Notes: generated by a model not told the origin, from the sequence alone. A stretch of DNA of 64,000 nt from Bombyx mori (GCF_030269925.1 NC_085133.1:6778001-6842000), one strand, 5' to 3'. Shown: positions 33,053 to 43,869, counted from the stretch's first letter. A program made the numbers and translations.

Positions 33053-33069
33053 AGAGGGGACACTACTAA

Positions 33070-33745
33070 TAAAGCTAGATTATTAATTATAGTAATTTTT
33101 TTTTATTAGTAGTTGAAAATAAAATGTCTCTTTTAAATTATTTTATTTGTTTTACATTACATTTTTTTTAACGAGGTGTGCCGATGACCTGTGTCAAAGT
33201 GGTTGGTAGAGACTGGATGAGAAAGACAAGAGACCGAAAAGCATGGGGTGCATTCGAGAGACAAAGAGTCCTACACTCAGCATTGAATGGACACGGGTTG
33301 AAGAAAATATTACATTTTTTTTAATTAACTCATAAATATTCTATGTCGTTATCAAATTCAGGAATAAATTTGACTTATTAGAAATCGGACTATTCTTTCC
33401 TCGATATCGATTATCAAATCGAACGAACGTCACTAAAACAATTCCGATCACAAATACATTCATATGATTTATTGTTAACACGGGTAACAATTCATGTGTG
33501 GAAAGTATCATTGCGCGCACACATACAGTCGCGCAGACGGCCGCAGATTATTATGCGAGTGAGCCCCGGTAGGACGTGATGCCTCGAAAGCACTGCCTTT
33601 ATGTTTACAAGGAATCGTACCACCAATTTTGTCCATTGTTTTTGCAATACGCTATGTTTTGTAATGCAATAGTGACGTCATTGCTGATCGAACACTATAT
33701 TCAATGAGTTGATTTTGTTGCAGCCTTTGTTTGACATATTTTAAG
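33070..33745. other. unique sequence
   Basis: A GC-rich patch lies at 33505-33580. No gene supported. Confidence 0.3.
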
Positions 33746-33749
33746 GGAT

Positions 33750-34135
33750 TTGATGACCTGGTAACTTAGACCTTTAGGTCATGTCTTATTTTAATTTATA
33801 TTTTTATGAAAAATGATAATATAGAAAGAAATGAAGATGATTAATTTGAGACAATTAATCAACTGGGATGGAATTAAATGAAATGAGATGAGATGAAATA
33901 TGATTTCAGTAAAATGGTGATCATTTACTGAGATTTTTTCAGTGGACTTTTTGGCAGATCCCGAGAAGTTACGTCCAGTGGCTTTGTTTTCTTTTCCCAC
34001 ATTTATGCACTTTCACAGATATTAAACAGTTAATAAACCACCGTTATTACACATTTAAACATGAAGAAACACTAAATAGACAAAATAAAACGAATCACAC
34101 AACTTCAATGCTCGCGTTCCCACCAAAAAGTCCTT
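33750..34135 (+). repeat. dispersed repeat R1, copy 2
   Basis: Direct-orientation relative of 11134-11540. It keeps the same block order and end (GCGTTCCCACCAAAAAGTCC) with many substitutions and small indels, so both copies are old. Confidence 0.8.
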
Positions 34136-34339
34136 TTGTTTGACTTTATGGTAGATGTTCTTGGGCGTAGGAAGACGTGAATGTGGCATATGCTAATTAG
34201 GCTACCGCTTCAATGAAATTTATTTGATTAATTTTGATGATAATTTTTTTGCATACAAAAGTAGTTTTGTTACATGTATTTTATTAAATTTTAAGCCCGT
34301 AATAATTAATAATTTACCTAATTGCCAATGGTAGTGGAC

Positions 34340-34472
34340 ACGTACTGGTGTAGTACCAACACCATCATCCGTATTCCTGATGAAAAGCAGTCATGTGTTT
34401 GGGTTTGAAGGATTGGACACCCGTTATATGATACAAGTGAGATTTTGACCTCTGTCTCAAGGTGGAAGGCGC
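34340..34472 (+). repeat. decayed Bm1 SINE
   Basis: GTAGTACCAACACCATCATC, TTTGGGTTTGAAGGATTGGA, CTGTCTCAAGGTGGAAGGCG. Stops where a LINE A fragment begins. Confidence 0.65.
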
Positions 34473-34474
34473 CT

Positions 34475-34622
34475 CTGAAAGGAAAACTTGAGTTGGAGAA
34501 ACTGCAGGTGTTGTAGGAGTTTCCAGCTTAGCCGAGATGCGTGCACGAGCTTGAGCCTAGCCAAGAGGGGGGGGGGGTAATTTGCTAACAACTGCCCAAC
34601 AACTACGCAATACTCAGAAGAC
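34475..34622 (-). mobile_element. LINE family A 3' UTR fragment
   Basis: GGAGTTTCCAGCTTAGCCGA, GAGCCTAGCCAAGAGG, a 9-G run, then TTTGCTAACAACTGCCCAAC, all parallel to 9455-9515. Confidence 0.7.
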
Positions 34623-34624
34623 AT

Positions 34625-34764
34625 AAGAACCTTAGAGACCTTAGAACTATATCTCAAGGTGTGTGGCGCATTTACGTTGTAGATGTCTATGGGCTCCAGT
34701 AACCACTTAACACCAGGTGGGCTGTGAGCTCGTCCACACATCTAAGTAATAAAAAAAAAAAAAA
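34625..34764 (+). repeat. Bm1 SINE, 5'-truncated
   Basis: GAGACCTTAGAACTATATCT to CTAAGTAATAAAAAAA and a long A-run. Recent-looking, in contrast to its decayed neighbour. Confidence 0.92.
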
Positions 34765-34769
34765 AACAT

Positions 34770-35365
34770 AATGATGTTTTAGTTACAAATTAATTTTATT
34801 CATAACTGACGTATAAAAAATACACTATATTTTTAGGGGGTGGTGGCAGAAACAATAGAAAATGATTAATTAAAGAATACAATTGAATATTGAATAGTGT
34901 TAATACGCATTACGGCCAAGCTGAACTACTGACGTCATTACTTATTAAGCTCCTTGGATATTCTTCAGCTATGACCAGCCAGGCCGACGCAGTTACTGCC
35001 GAAGTTAAAACCAAAGAACTTCGATTTATTTATAAGCATATCAATTTTCATTAAGCATTAATGCGGCAACAGATGTAACAGACAATAAAATATTCACATG
35101 ATCAATTATTTTTGACAATAAGTATTATTATTATATTTTCCGGTGATTTCACTTAATTTCGTGTCCCCGAAGCTGTTCCAAGCGATCTAAGCGGCCCGTA
35201 AATCATATTTTTGTTCCGCCGCCGAGAACGCGATCATTGATATATTACCTGCCTTCAAAATAATTAATTATCATTATTAAATATGTATCGGATTGCGATC
35301 GAGAAGATTCTCGGAATAATCGAACGTAAAACTGCATTGATTTCTGAAGATTTAAAAAAAAAAAG
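34770..35365. other. unique sequence
   Basis: Nothing supported. Confidence 0.35.
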
Positions 35366-35369
35366 ACGC

Positions 35370-35545
35370 TTTTTTTTAATGCTTAGGTGTGTGACCGAGC
35401 TCACGGCTCACCTGGTTTTAAATACTTAGCGGAGTACGCGGAAGCGCATTACTGCTTCATGGCAGAAATAGGCAGGGTGGTGGTATCTACCCGTGCGGAC
35501 TCACAAGAGGTCCTACCTCCAGTAATTACGCAAATTATTAATATA
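35370..35545 (-). repeat. Bm1 SINE with internal deletion
   Basis: The antisense 3' block joins directly to AAGCGCATTACTGCTTCATG, losing about 80 bases. A LINE B tail follows at once. Confidence 0.85.
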
Positions 35546-35547
35546 GG

Positions 35548-35745
35548 CTATTTCAGCGCAACCTTAACTAGTAGGTGAGCTCGCGGGGCTCAAACCGGAG
35601 TGATGCTAACACTGACCCTAGCAAGAGCAGTGCTTCGCAGAATCTACCACCGGATCGGAAACGCGACCCACTAAGAAGATCCGCTCGATTAATTCGCTCG
35701 TCGAGCCCTTCGTCGCAAGCGACGGGTTCGACGAGGACGGTGACC
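35548..35745 (-). mobile_element. LINE family B 3' end
   Basis: GGCTATTTCAGCGCAACCTT, UTR core, then GGTTCGACGAGGACGGTGAC. It abuts a plus-strand copy at 35748, forming a head-to-head pair. Confidence 0.85.
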
Positions 35746-35747
35746 GG

Positions 35748-35830
35748 GGATTCTACGAAGCACTGCTCTCTTACTAGCTCGGTGAATCTAGAATAACCCT
35801 TCGAGGTTACTAGAATAGAAAGGGAAAAAA
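35748..35830 (+). mobile_element. LINE family B 3' end, inverted partner
   Basis: GATTCTACGAAGCACTGCTC to GGTTACTAGAATAGAAAGGG and an A-run, with the variant terminus. Confidence 0.8.
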
Positions 35831-35834
35831 ATCA

Positions 35835-36455
35835 CTAGGTACTCCTGTTTAGTTCTGCCCCATGCCAGCCGTGCGTTCTAGTTTGAAGGACGTGTCTCAA
35901 CATAACACCATGGCAGACTATGAGCCCTTTGAATCTTTCAGAGGAATAAAAATACGTACTCCACTCAACTCTGTTATTGCTGATAGACTTAATCATTGTC
36001 CAATTCTTTTGTTGTACGATTTGAATGTGCGATTCTTTCCTGAGACTTAATTGCGACTAACTTTTCGATTTTGTAGTCACGTAAAAAGTATTTACTGCTC
36101 GTTGGGAAATTTTGTCCGTAATTCATTAAATTTTTAGGTTGGCATGTTATTGATGATTTTCCATATCACATACGTATAGTATTTGAATTCATTGTCGAGT
36201 CTCGAGATATCAATCATCCACTGTTTCTGTGAATTAATGAGAATTTTTCATCACTAAATTATATATCGAAATTGTAACACATCATTAGTAAAACGTGTTA
36301 TAGAGATTAATTTTATAGATAATACACATAAATTAGTGTTAAACTGATAATAAAACTAGTGTTTTGGTGCGAAATAACTTTACGCGGGACTTATAAAGTT
36401 TACACGCCAATTATGAAAGTAGGTTATTAGAAAGCTTCGGACGCTGTGATCGAGA
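35835..36455. other. unique AT-rich sequence
   Basis: A 62-codon plus frame at 35862-36050 has no recognised motif. Nothing else. Confidence 0.35.
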
Positions 36456-36459
36456 TTTT

Positions 36460-36515
36460 TTTAGCTTATGTAGGCAGGCGAGCATACGAACCGCACGATG
36501 GTAAGTGGTTAGCAT
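36460..36515 (-). mobile_element. LINE family C 3' scrap
   Basis: TGTAGGCAGGCGAGCATACG and GATGGTAAGTGGTTAGC correspond to the last ~50 bases of family C, antisense. Confidence 0.7.
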
Positions 36516-36674
36516 TACTAATTTTAATCCGCATAACATTGCTGGTATTAAACTAAATTTTGAGAAGAAGCTTAGCGATAGGTTTTTGTTAGGAATGCTA
36601 TAGTTTTGGATAAAGCTTTGTAGATAATAGATTTATTTTTCGGAGCTCTCTCGATGTTCAAAACAAATAATGGT

Positions 36675-36700
36675 CTTTTTTATTGTTTACATGGCTGGAC
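36675..36700 (-). repeat. Bm1 SINE, left part split by RTE
   Basis: CTTTTTTATTGTTTACATGG and CTGGAC are the antisense Bm1 terminus. The rest of the SINE resumes at 39988 after the RTE insertion. Confidence 0.8.
36691..36700. repeat. target-site duplication of the RTE, left
   Basis: ATGGCTGGAC, identical to 39978-39987. Confidence 0.88.
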
Positions 36701-36899
36701 CGTGCGGATCCGGCTAAGAATAGTTCCGCCCCCTTATCTTCCCAGGGGTGTCGTAAAAGGCGACAGAGGGATTTTTAAGCGCAAACATCCAGCGACTTAC
36801 CCGATTGGTAGCGGGCAATCTACCAACAAAAGCATTCCCAAGGAGGGTTGACGTCAGGCAGGCGGCCGGTCGTAAAACTTTGCCAAAACCTTCACAGCT

Positions 36900-37320
36900 A
36901 TGAATACGAGGGCATATGATGAGAATGATAGGACTAGGGCGTACCCTGTAGGCGACGCGCAGGTGCAGCACCCGGCACTTGTGGGAAATGGGTTAGGGTT
37001 GTCGCATCAGGAACGGGTGCGACGTAAGACGCGAGTTCGTGAAGTAAGAATGAGGTATGCTAGTTGGAATGTAGGGACGATGACTGGAAGAGCAAGAGAA
37101 ATAGCGGATGTATGTAAGAAACGAAGGATAAATGTGGCATGTTTGCAAGAGACGAAATGGAAAGGAACACGAGGTAGAGAGATTGGTGAAGGATATAAAT
37201 TCTTATATAGTGGGAGTGATGGCAGAAAGAATGGAGTTGGGATTGTGCTAGATAGTGAGTTGAAAAAATATGTGACAGATGTAAGACGAGTGAATGATAG
37301 GCTGATGCTAGTGAAATTAA
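36900..37320 (+). pseudogene. RTE endonuclease N-terminus
   Basis: The frame starts at ATG 36900. About 50 residues in it reads RYASWNVGTMTGRAREIADV and then CLQETKW: the N of the WNVGTMTG motif and the E of QETKW are conserved catalytic residues of apurinic-type LINE endonucleases. After DRLMLVKLI the sequence passes into the inserted LINE, and the remaining half of the endonuclease (including the usual D/H catalytic motifs) is not found on the other side. Confidence 0.88.
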
Positions 37321-37324
37321 TTTT

Positions 37325-37360
<36 letters not shown>
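37321..37360. repeat. (TTTA)n tail of inner LINE
   Basis: Nine to ten TTTA units. On the minus strand it is the (TAAA)n 3' tail of the inserted LINE. Confidence 0.92.
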
Positions 37361-37607
37361 TACAAGGAGAACCAACAGCCAACTAACAAAGTATAATAAT
37401 ATAACAAATAATAGAAACAAAAAGCCAATTAAAGGTTCTCACCAATATAAACAAATTAAAAACACTAGAGAAACAAAAGCATAGAAACAAAAAAAAATTA
37501 AAAACATTCAGCAAGCAAGAAACAACATAAGGAATGGAGGAAAACACCAGACTAATTTAAATGTACACTTATGTATAAATGTCACAAATTAATTAAAAAC
37601 TGTTGTG

Positions 37608-38468
37608 CTACACGTCACCGGCACATGGCCCCGCACCCTCTGCCCCCTCATCGCCCACGAAAAATCGGGCACTAAGCTGACGTCTAAGTCCTGTGATAGA
37701 GGAATAAAATGGGTCAATATCTAAGAACCTGCCAAGTCTGTTGAGGTCACCACCAACACGTAAAAAGAATGAGTTTTGCCTATAGTTAGTGGAAGCTAGT
37801 GGCAAAGAAATTAGATTTCGATGCCTTAAAGATATTCTCTGTGCATTGAAGTCAACTTTGGATAAGAGCTCCGGGCAATCCACCAAACCTTTAACGATCT
37901 TTAAATAATATATAATGTCGGAAACCTCACGCCGCAAGTAAAGAGGAAGTAGATGATGTTTTTTACAAAGGTTATCATAATTATTAGAGTTATAGGCAAT
38001 ATTTAATTTAAAACAAAGGTACTTTATAAATTTACGCTGAATTCTTTCAATTCGTTCTATATAGATATTATATCGAGGATTCCAAACTTGTGAAGCGTAT
38101 TCTAAGTGACTGCGAACAAAAGTACAGTATAGTATTTTAATAGTTTTAGCTTTACGAAAATGTTGAGAGTTACGCATAACAAATCCAAGCATTTTGGAGG
38201 CTTTAGTCACTATAGAGTTAACGTGTTCATCGAATGTGAGTTTGCTGTCATGAACAATACCTAAGTCACGTGTACTATTAAGTTTAATTAGTTCATGTTC
38301 ATTTAGTTTATACTTGTAGGCTATTTGGTTGATTTTTCGAGTGTAAGTAACAACATGACATTTAGTTGGATTAAGATCAAGTTTGTTTAGTAAACAATAA
38401 TGACAAAGACGATCTAAATCAGATTGCATTAACTTGGCATCATTGATGGAAGCAAGAATAAAAAAATA
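37608..38468 (-). pseudogene. reverse transcriptase C-terminal half, CR1/jockey-like
   Basis: 273 codons from the first ATG (38429), open upstream to the truncation. Motifs: LQ/MQSDLDRLCHYC with LNPTKCHV ('N..L.LN..KC'), RDLGIVHDSKLTFDEHV ('RDLGi..D..L.F..H'), VRSHLEYASQVWNP ('vRs.LEYas.vW.P'), IERIQRKFIKYL. No frameshift or stop up to 37608, so the insertion is fairly young. It lacks the endonuclease and the catalytic palm. Confidence 0.88.
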
Positions 38469-39950
38469 CTGGTGTAGTAAGGGAAATAAGTATGCAAGAA
38501 GTACGAAAGGCTGTACAAGATATGAAGAATGGAAAATCTACTGGACCAGATGGTATTCCAATAGAAGTGTGGAAGTTTCTGAAAGCGGATGGATGCACGT
38601 GGCTGACTTTATTCTTCAATAAATTGTTTCAAGAAGAGGCCATGCCTGACGAGTGGTGCAAAAGTTCACTCGTGCCTGTATTTAAGAGCAAAGGTGACAT
38701 ACAGGTATGCGACAATTATAGAGGAATAAAGCTCATGTCACATAGTATGAAAGCTTGGGAGAAAGTGATAGCGAGAAGAATGAGAGATGAGAGTGAGGTA
38801 TCACAGAACCAATTCGGGTTCATGCCGGGACGCAGTACAACGGACGCCATTTTTTTCCCTGCGCCAATTGTGCGAAAAATATCGCCGTGCAAGTAAAAAT
38901 GTGCACATGGTGTTTGTTGATTTAGAAAAAGCGTATGATAGGGTTCCCCGTGAGGTTTTGTGGTGGAGCATGAAAGTGAAAGGAGTGCCAGGGAAATACC
39001 AACGGCTTGTTCGAGCTATGTACGGTAGAGCTAGTACGTACGTACGCTCCGCAGCTGGCGATAGCGACGAGTTCAGTGTGGCGGTAGGCTTACACCAGGG
39101 ATCAGCTTTAAGCCCTTACCTGTTCATCCTAATAATGGATGCCCTAACATCGGACATACAGGAAGAGGCGCCTTGGTGTATGCTGTTCGCCGACGACATT
39201 GTTCTCGTTGGAGAGGAAGGGCCTGAGATACAGAGGAGATTGGCAAAATGGAAAGAAAGGTTGGAAAACGTGGGTTTGAAGATCTGTCGAACAAAAACCA
39301 AGCACATGTTTTGTGATTTTGGTGGTTCTTCAGACTTCACGCAAATCGCCTTAGATGGTGTATCCCTGCCAGTCTGCTCCGACTTCAAGCACCTCGGCTC
39401 TATACTCCAGAACGACGGCAACATAGACCGGGACGTCGCAAATCGAATAAACGCTGGTTGGATGAAATGGCGACAGGTCTCTGCAACAGCATGCGATCGT
39501 AGAATGCCCCTTCAGCTCAAGGGCAAAATTTACAAAACGATCATTAGACCTGTCGTGCTGTATGGATCTGAGTGTTGGGCGACGAAAGTTAAGCATGAAA
39601 GAGGAGTGCATGCGGCAGAGATGCGAATGTTGAGATGGATGTGTGGAGTGACAAGAATGGATAAGATAAAGAATGAGTATATCAGAGGAAGTGTGAAAGT
39701 GGCCCCGGTAAATAACAAATTAAGGAGCGGACGGTTAGCGTGGTATGGACATGTGATGCGTAGAGAGAAGATGCATGTGACTAGGAGATGTATGGAAATG
39801 GTAGTGCAAGGTAGAGGGGGAAGAGGTCGACCGAAGAAGACATGGATGGAGTGTGTGAATGACGATATGAGAGAGAGAGGAGTGAGTGTTGAGATGACGG
39901 CTGATAGAAGAGAATGGAAGAGAAAAATTAGCTGTGCCGACCCCACATAG
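38469..39950 (+). pseudogene. RTE reverse transcriptase, frameshifted
   Basis: First frame 38492-38896: VRKAVQDMKNGKSTGPDGIP, then CDNYRGIKLMSHSMKAWEKV and QFGFMPGRSTTDAIF, which are RT motifs 0-2 of RTE/BovB elements. At 38850-38856 a run of seven T breaks the frame, and the second frame carries FVDLEKAYDRVPR (motif A), GLHQGSALSPYLF (motif B) and the catalytic FADDIVLV (motif C), followed by the thumb and an ELRMLRWMCG-like C-terminal region to the stop at 39948-39950. Reading is otherwise open for 387 codons. The single-base indel alone would disable it. Confidence 0.92.
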
Positions 39951-39977
39951 TGGGATAAGGTGGAGAAAAAGAAGAAG

Positions 39978-39987
39978 ATGGCTGGAC
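39978..39987. repeat. target-site duplication of the RTE, right
   Basis: ATGGCTGGAC, the copy of 36691-36700 following the RTE tail. Confidence 0.88.
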
Positions 39988-40255
39988 GAGCTCAGAGCCC
40001 ATCTGGTGTTAAGTGGTTACTGGAGCCCATAGAAATCTACAACGTAAATGCGCCACCCACCTTGAGATATAAGTTCTAAGCTCTCAAGTATAGTTACAAC
40101 GGCTGCCCCATCCTTCAAACCGGAACGCATTACTACTTCACGGCAGAAATAGGCAGGGTGGTGGTACCTACCCGCGTGGACTCTCAAGAGGTCCTACCAC
40201 CAGTAATTACGCATTACATTTATATTTATTACAATTATAATTTTGCGAGTTTGAT
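39988..40255 (-). repeat. Bm1 SINE, right part split by RTE
   Basis: Continues GAGCTCAGAGCCCATCTGGT through the body to CCACCAGTAATTACGC, then a short expanded stretch and TATAATTTTGCGAGTTTGAT. The head is absent. Confidence 0.9.
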
Positions 40256-40379
40256 TTTACAATCACGTTTTTCAATGTACACCAACAAAGTGTTTATTTG
40301 GTGTTAAGTGACAATTGAAGTACTCAGATCTAAAATGACGTGTTGATCTAAATAGTATTTTAATATTGCTGTTATTGTA

Positions 40380-40440
40380 GCTTGAATGCTTCACGGCAGA
40401 AACAGTTTGGGCGGTTACAATCAGCCGTGCGGACTTGGAA
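40380..40440 (-). repeat. Bm1 scrap
   Basis: ATGCTTCACGGCAGAAACAG and GCCGTGCGGACTTGG; tiny and old. Confidence 0.45.
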
Positions 40441-40449
40441 AATGTCCAG

Positions 40450-41585
40450 TCCAGATAAATGCCGGACTGTTGATTGTTATGGACATAACTAAAGAGCTTG
40501 CTCGTGCACTTAAAGGGAATAATTAATAATAAAAAAACATTATAGTTGTTAAAAATGTGGTGACAATTAAACAAAATACCGACACATCCCGCATAATTTG
40601 CCCTAAAGAAGCGAATTCTTTCACAATACAGGTATGAAATAACATATATATATTATATATTTACAAATAAAAAAAAAACATAAAACAATACGGACAGTGG
40701 CGATGTAACGCGCGGGCAATTCTAGTTCTTGCGCTAAAATATTCGTTGACATTTTTAGAGTTGCAGTATTCGACCGATACTGTGTTGCTGATGCAAAGAA
40801 AATATCTAAGATTTAACGGAAATTGAATTTTTATACGTGTGTTGTTTTATGCTGCTTTTCCCGATTTAGCGAAATCGATTCTGATTCGTGATCGGATGCA
40901 AGCACGAACGTTAAATTGTTTTCATGTGGAGTTACGCCTTTCACAATGTAATGTTTGTGTTTTTTTTTTGGGGGCGATCCCTCCGTCCCGATTGCTTACT
41001 GCTATTGACCTAACCGCTTCAGTACTAATAAAGCAATGAGTCGAAGCTGCCTTGGCAAGATTTTATTTACACCCGTTAGCGGTGAAATAGGGTTAGCTAC
41101 AACTCTAGTACCGACTTAGTTGAATTTTTGTCACATAGTTACGGATCTTCGCATGACTCGATCATAGGTGCATCTCTATGGGTTATTGTGTCTCTGTTGG
41201 ATACTTTGAGAATTTGTTGAAATACGTAAGAAAATATGTACAATTTTTTTTTTAATTTCGAACACACTGTTCTCATCTAGAAATTAATTCACAGCCAACA
41301 CAAAAATAAACGTAGTGTAATTTAAATAATGAATAATGTGTTGCGAATTATTCTTTGAAATTCCGTACATCATTCCTGGCAACATACAGATCGTACGATT
41401 ACCGCGACACTAGCCGGGTGCGAACAATTATAATTCTTGTTTCGAAAACGTAACAAAAATGCGAATTAATTGAATTCAGCTCATTAGTTCATTTGACATT
41501 TGAACTGTATACAATTAGTTTCGTAACTTGATGAAAGTATTTTTTTTTACATATATACCTAATAAGAAAAAGTATTTTTGAATTC
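40450..41585. other. unique AT-rich sequence
   Basis: No gene or element recognised. Confidence 0.35.
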
Positions 41586-41589
41586 TAAG

Positions 41590-42090
41590 AATATTGAGTC
41601 TTAATTCAATGTAATAAGATTGTTAATTAATTATATATGTGCAACACAAATCTTTTGGAACTACCGCCACTATTTCTATGTCATCAGACTATATATGGTA
41701 TAGTATGTATCCACCTACCTAACTGCTCAATCCTGGATTCACTGGTGACTAAAATAAAACTTACAAGAAGTCCTACCACCAGTAAAGAATATTGAGTCTT
41801 AATTCAATGGCATACGATTATTAATTGTATATTGCAACTCAATTCTTTTCGAGCTACCGCCACTATTTCTATGTCATCAGACTATATATGGTATAGATAG
41901 TATGTATTTACCTACCTAACTGGTAAATCCTGGATTCACTAGTGACTAAATTAAAACTAACAAGAAGTCCTACCACCAGTAATGAATATTGAGTCTTCAT
42001 TCAATGGCATACGATTATTAATTGTATATTGTAACTCAATTCTTTTCGAGCTACCGCCATTATTTGTACGTCAGACTATGTATGATATAA
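41590..42090. repeat. ~198-bp tandem repeat, 2.5 copies
   Basis: Units start at AATATTGAGTCTTAATTCAA (41590), its near copy at 41788 and AATATTGAGTCTTCATTCAA at 41985. Each contains GAGCTACCGCCACTATTTCT-like, a TATATATGGTATAG segment and, near the end, AGAAGTCCTACCACCAGTAA, which is a Bm1 piece (antisense). Copies 2 and 3 are closer to each other than to copy 1. Confidence 0.9.
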
Positions 42091-42097
42091 TAATATA

Positions 42098-42235
42098 TAG
42101 TATTTTTATTGCGTAGACGGGTGAACGAGCTCATGGCCTACCTGGTGTTAAGTGGTTACCGGAGCCCACATGCATCATAGGTGGAAGGCTAGATTTTGTT
42201 ATATAACGGCTATCCCACCCTTCAAAACGGACTTA
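42098..42235 (-). repeat. Bm1 SINE, internally deleted
   Basis: GCGTAGACGGGTGAACGAGC to GGAGCCCACATGCATCATAG, with diverged middle and CTATCCCACCCTTCAAAACG. It abuts the tandem repeat on its left. Confidence 0.85.
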
Positions 42236-42406
42236 AAATGCGGACTTTACGTCTTACTAAATAGTAAGTATATAAATAGTAAATAGTAAGTACGGGTAAC
42301 CCTTCCATAACACTATATTTTACAACACGGTTCCACTCTAACACGTAATGATTTTTTTCCAAAAACCTCTTAAAATCTTCATTATATATTCATATAATCT
42401 TAATCT

Positions 42407-42546
42407 TCGGTTTGAAGGGTGGGGCAGCCGTAGTAACTATACTGAGATCTTAGAACTTATATCTCAAGGTGGGTGGCGCATTTACGTTGTAGATGTCTAT
42501 GGGCTCCAGTAACCACTTAACCACCACCCATCTAAGCAATAAATAA
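42407..42546 (+). repeat. Bm1 SINE, 5'-truncated
   Basis: GGTTTGAAGGGTGGGGCAGC to CCACCCATCTAAGCAATAAA; a short deletion removes the CCAGGTGGGCTGTGAGC block. Inverted relative to 42098-42235. Confidence 0.9.
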
Positions 42547-42774
42547 ATAAATAAACATATAAGCAATAAAAAAACACAGTACTTCTACAACATGACAACG
42601 AGATTTTTGTTTAAATTTATTTAGAAATTAACATTATGCAATATAAACACACTGATTAAGGGAGTAACCGAAAATGTATTGCTTATTTTTTATGTAAAAA
42701 AATATATACAGGTATAGTAGAGATGTTGCTTTCAGAAAAATTACTCTCCTTTTTTGTACTGGCTTCTAGTGTCT

Positions 42775-42831
42775 TATAACGCGGTTTCGCACAACACGGG
42801 TCTTTGTAGGAACGTAATCTACCGTGTTATA
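42775..42831. repeat. foldback unit
   Basis: TATAACGCGGT pairs with ACCGTGTTATA 35 bases later. A related segment (ACAACACGGTTCCA, AACACGTAATG) occurs at about 42312-42352, so this may be an old foldback repeat. Confidence 0.45.
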
Positions 42832-43249
42832 GGAGGGTTGTCTGTGCTGTGGGTAGGACATGCTGCAATATCAAAGGGGGGAGTGGAGGATTTTTGTTTT
42901 TAGCAGGACACATTATAAGATCTGACAGCTTAGTATAAACGGGTCATTGAAATGTATTAATTGTCATGGTCATACCAAGAAATGTATGTGCTTTGACTTC
43001 AATTTCAAATGCTGATATCCCAACTAATCTTGGATACACAGGAACACGAGGGCTGTTAAGAAAAACATTCACGCCACGACGCGTATTCCAACAATTTATT
43101 TCCCATTTCACTAGTATCTATAACAGTAAAATTCCTAGAACATCTCAAAGACTGACATCCTGTATGTAAGAGGAAGCAAAAAATCGCGTTACTAATTCAT
43201 AAGCCAAGCGAGACATAGTAACACATTGTGACCACATATCGTTGTTATA

Positions 43250-43860
43250 ACCGCATTACGTCTCGTGATAACGTTCACAAAAAATGCACGGTAAAAAAGA
43301 CTCGGAAACTGACCTAAGAGACGGCTGGTCGAAGGTCAAATTCGCGCGTAAGACTTGAATGAAAAAAAAAAATGTCATTCTTGTTACACTTAACCCTAAA
43401 GCGAAGGAGCCCTTGCGTTTTTTGGCGGAAAAAAAAACAGCCGGCGTATCTCGCGCCCGACTCGGTCCGTATTCGTGGCCGGGCGGCTGCAGCGCGCGGT
43501 CGCATAGCAACACAATCGTAATACGCATTCCTGATTCGAATTTCCAGGAGCGCGGGAAAACTCGAGAACCGAACTAAACCTCCATATTGCGAATTAATTT
43601 AAACCAAACGATTTCGAAGAACCGTCCGCTTGCTCGGTCGCGACGCAGTAACCTTGTTTATTATTATGAATTGTACAAATTAAACCTCGTATTGTTTAAA
43701 ATATTCCGACATTGTCGGGATTGTATAGTGCGATTCTTAATTGTTTTATATCGAGTCCGTTGCGGGGCCTCGACGAGATGTATCCGATCGGCTTTACATT
43801 TTTGTTCGTGATATAAACAATTGATAATTTCGCGGAGGAGTCGAGCGTGGTTTTTATGAA
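43250..43860. other. unique, partly CpG-rich sequence
   Basis: 43430-43510 is GC-rich and open in several frames on both strands, which I treat as composition. It leads into the promoter candidate. Confidence 0.4.
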
Positions 43861-43869
43861 TGTTTTTGC

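Larger units (their letters stand above)
37321..38468 (-). mobile_element. CR1/jockey-like LINE inside the RTE
   Basis: Antisense 5'-truncated LINE: (TAAA)n tail at 37321-37360, about 250 bases of 3' UTR, and the RT C-terminal frame. Similarity to LINE RT continues upstream of its first ATG to about 38466 (VFFILASINDAKL), just past where the YADD catalytic box would lie. The RTE resumes at once with CTGGTGTAGTAAGGGAAATA. Confidence 0.88.
36701..39977 (+). mobile_element. RTE-type LINE, nearly complete but broken
   Basis: Starts at a 5' UTR with GGGGTGTCGTAAAAGGCGAC, a motif I recognise from lepidopteran RTE elements. One endonuclease-RT frame follows (from 36900), and the element ends GGGATAAGGTGGAGAAAAAG with an AAGAAG-type tail. 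A 10-base duplication flanks it, so it inserted as a unit. It is disabled by a CR1/jockey-like LINE plus deletion at 37320-38468 and by a frameshift at 38850-38856. Confidence 0.9.

Noticed and set aside
35575..35796. Recurring frames reading SSASQNLPPDRKRDPLRRSG (also at 21764, 48077, 16344, 13997)
   Set aside because: They are antisense or sense readings of the LINE family B 3' UTR; no start context, and position relative to the element shows they lie beyond the RT stop.
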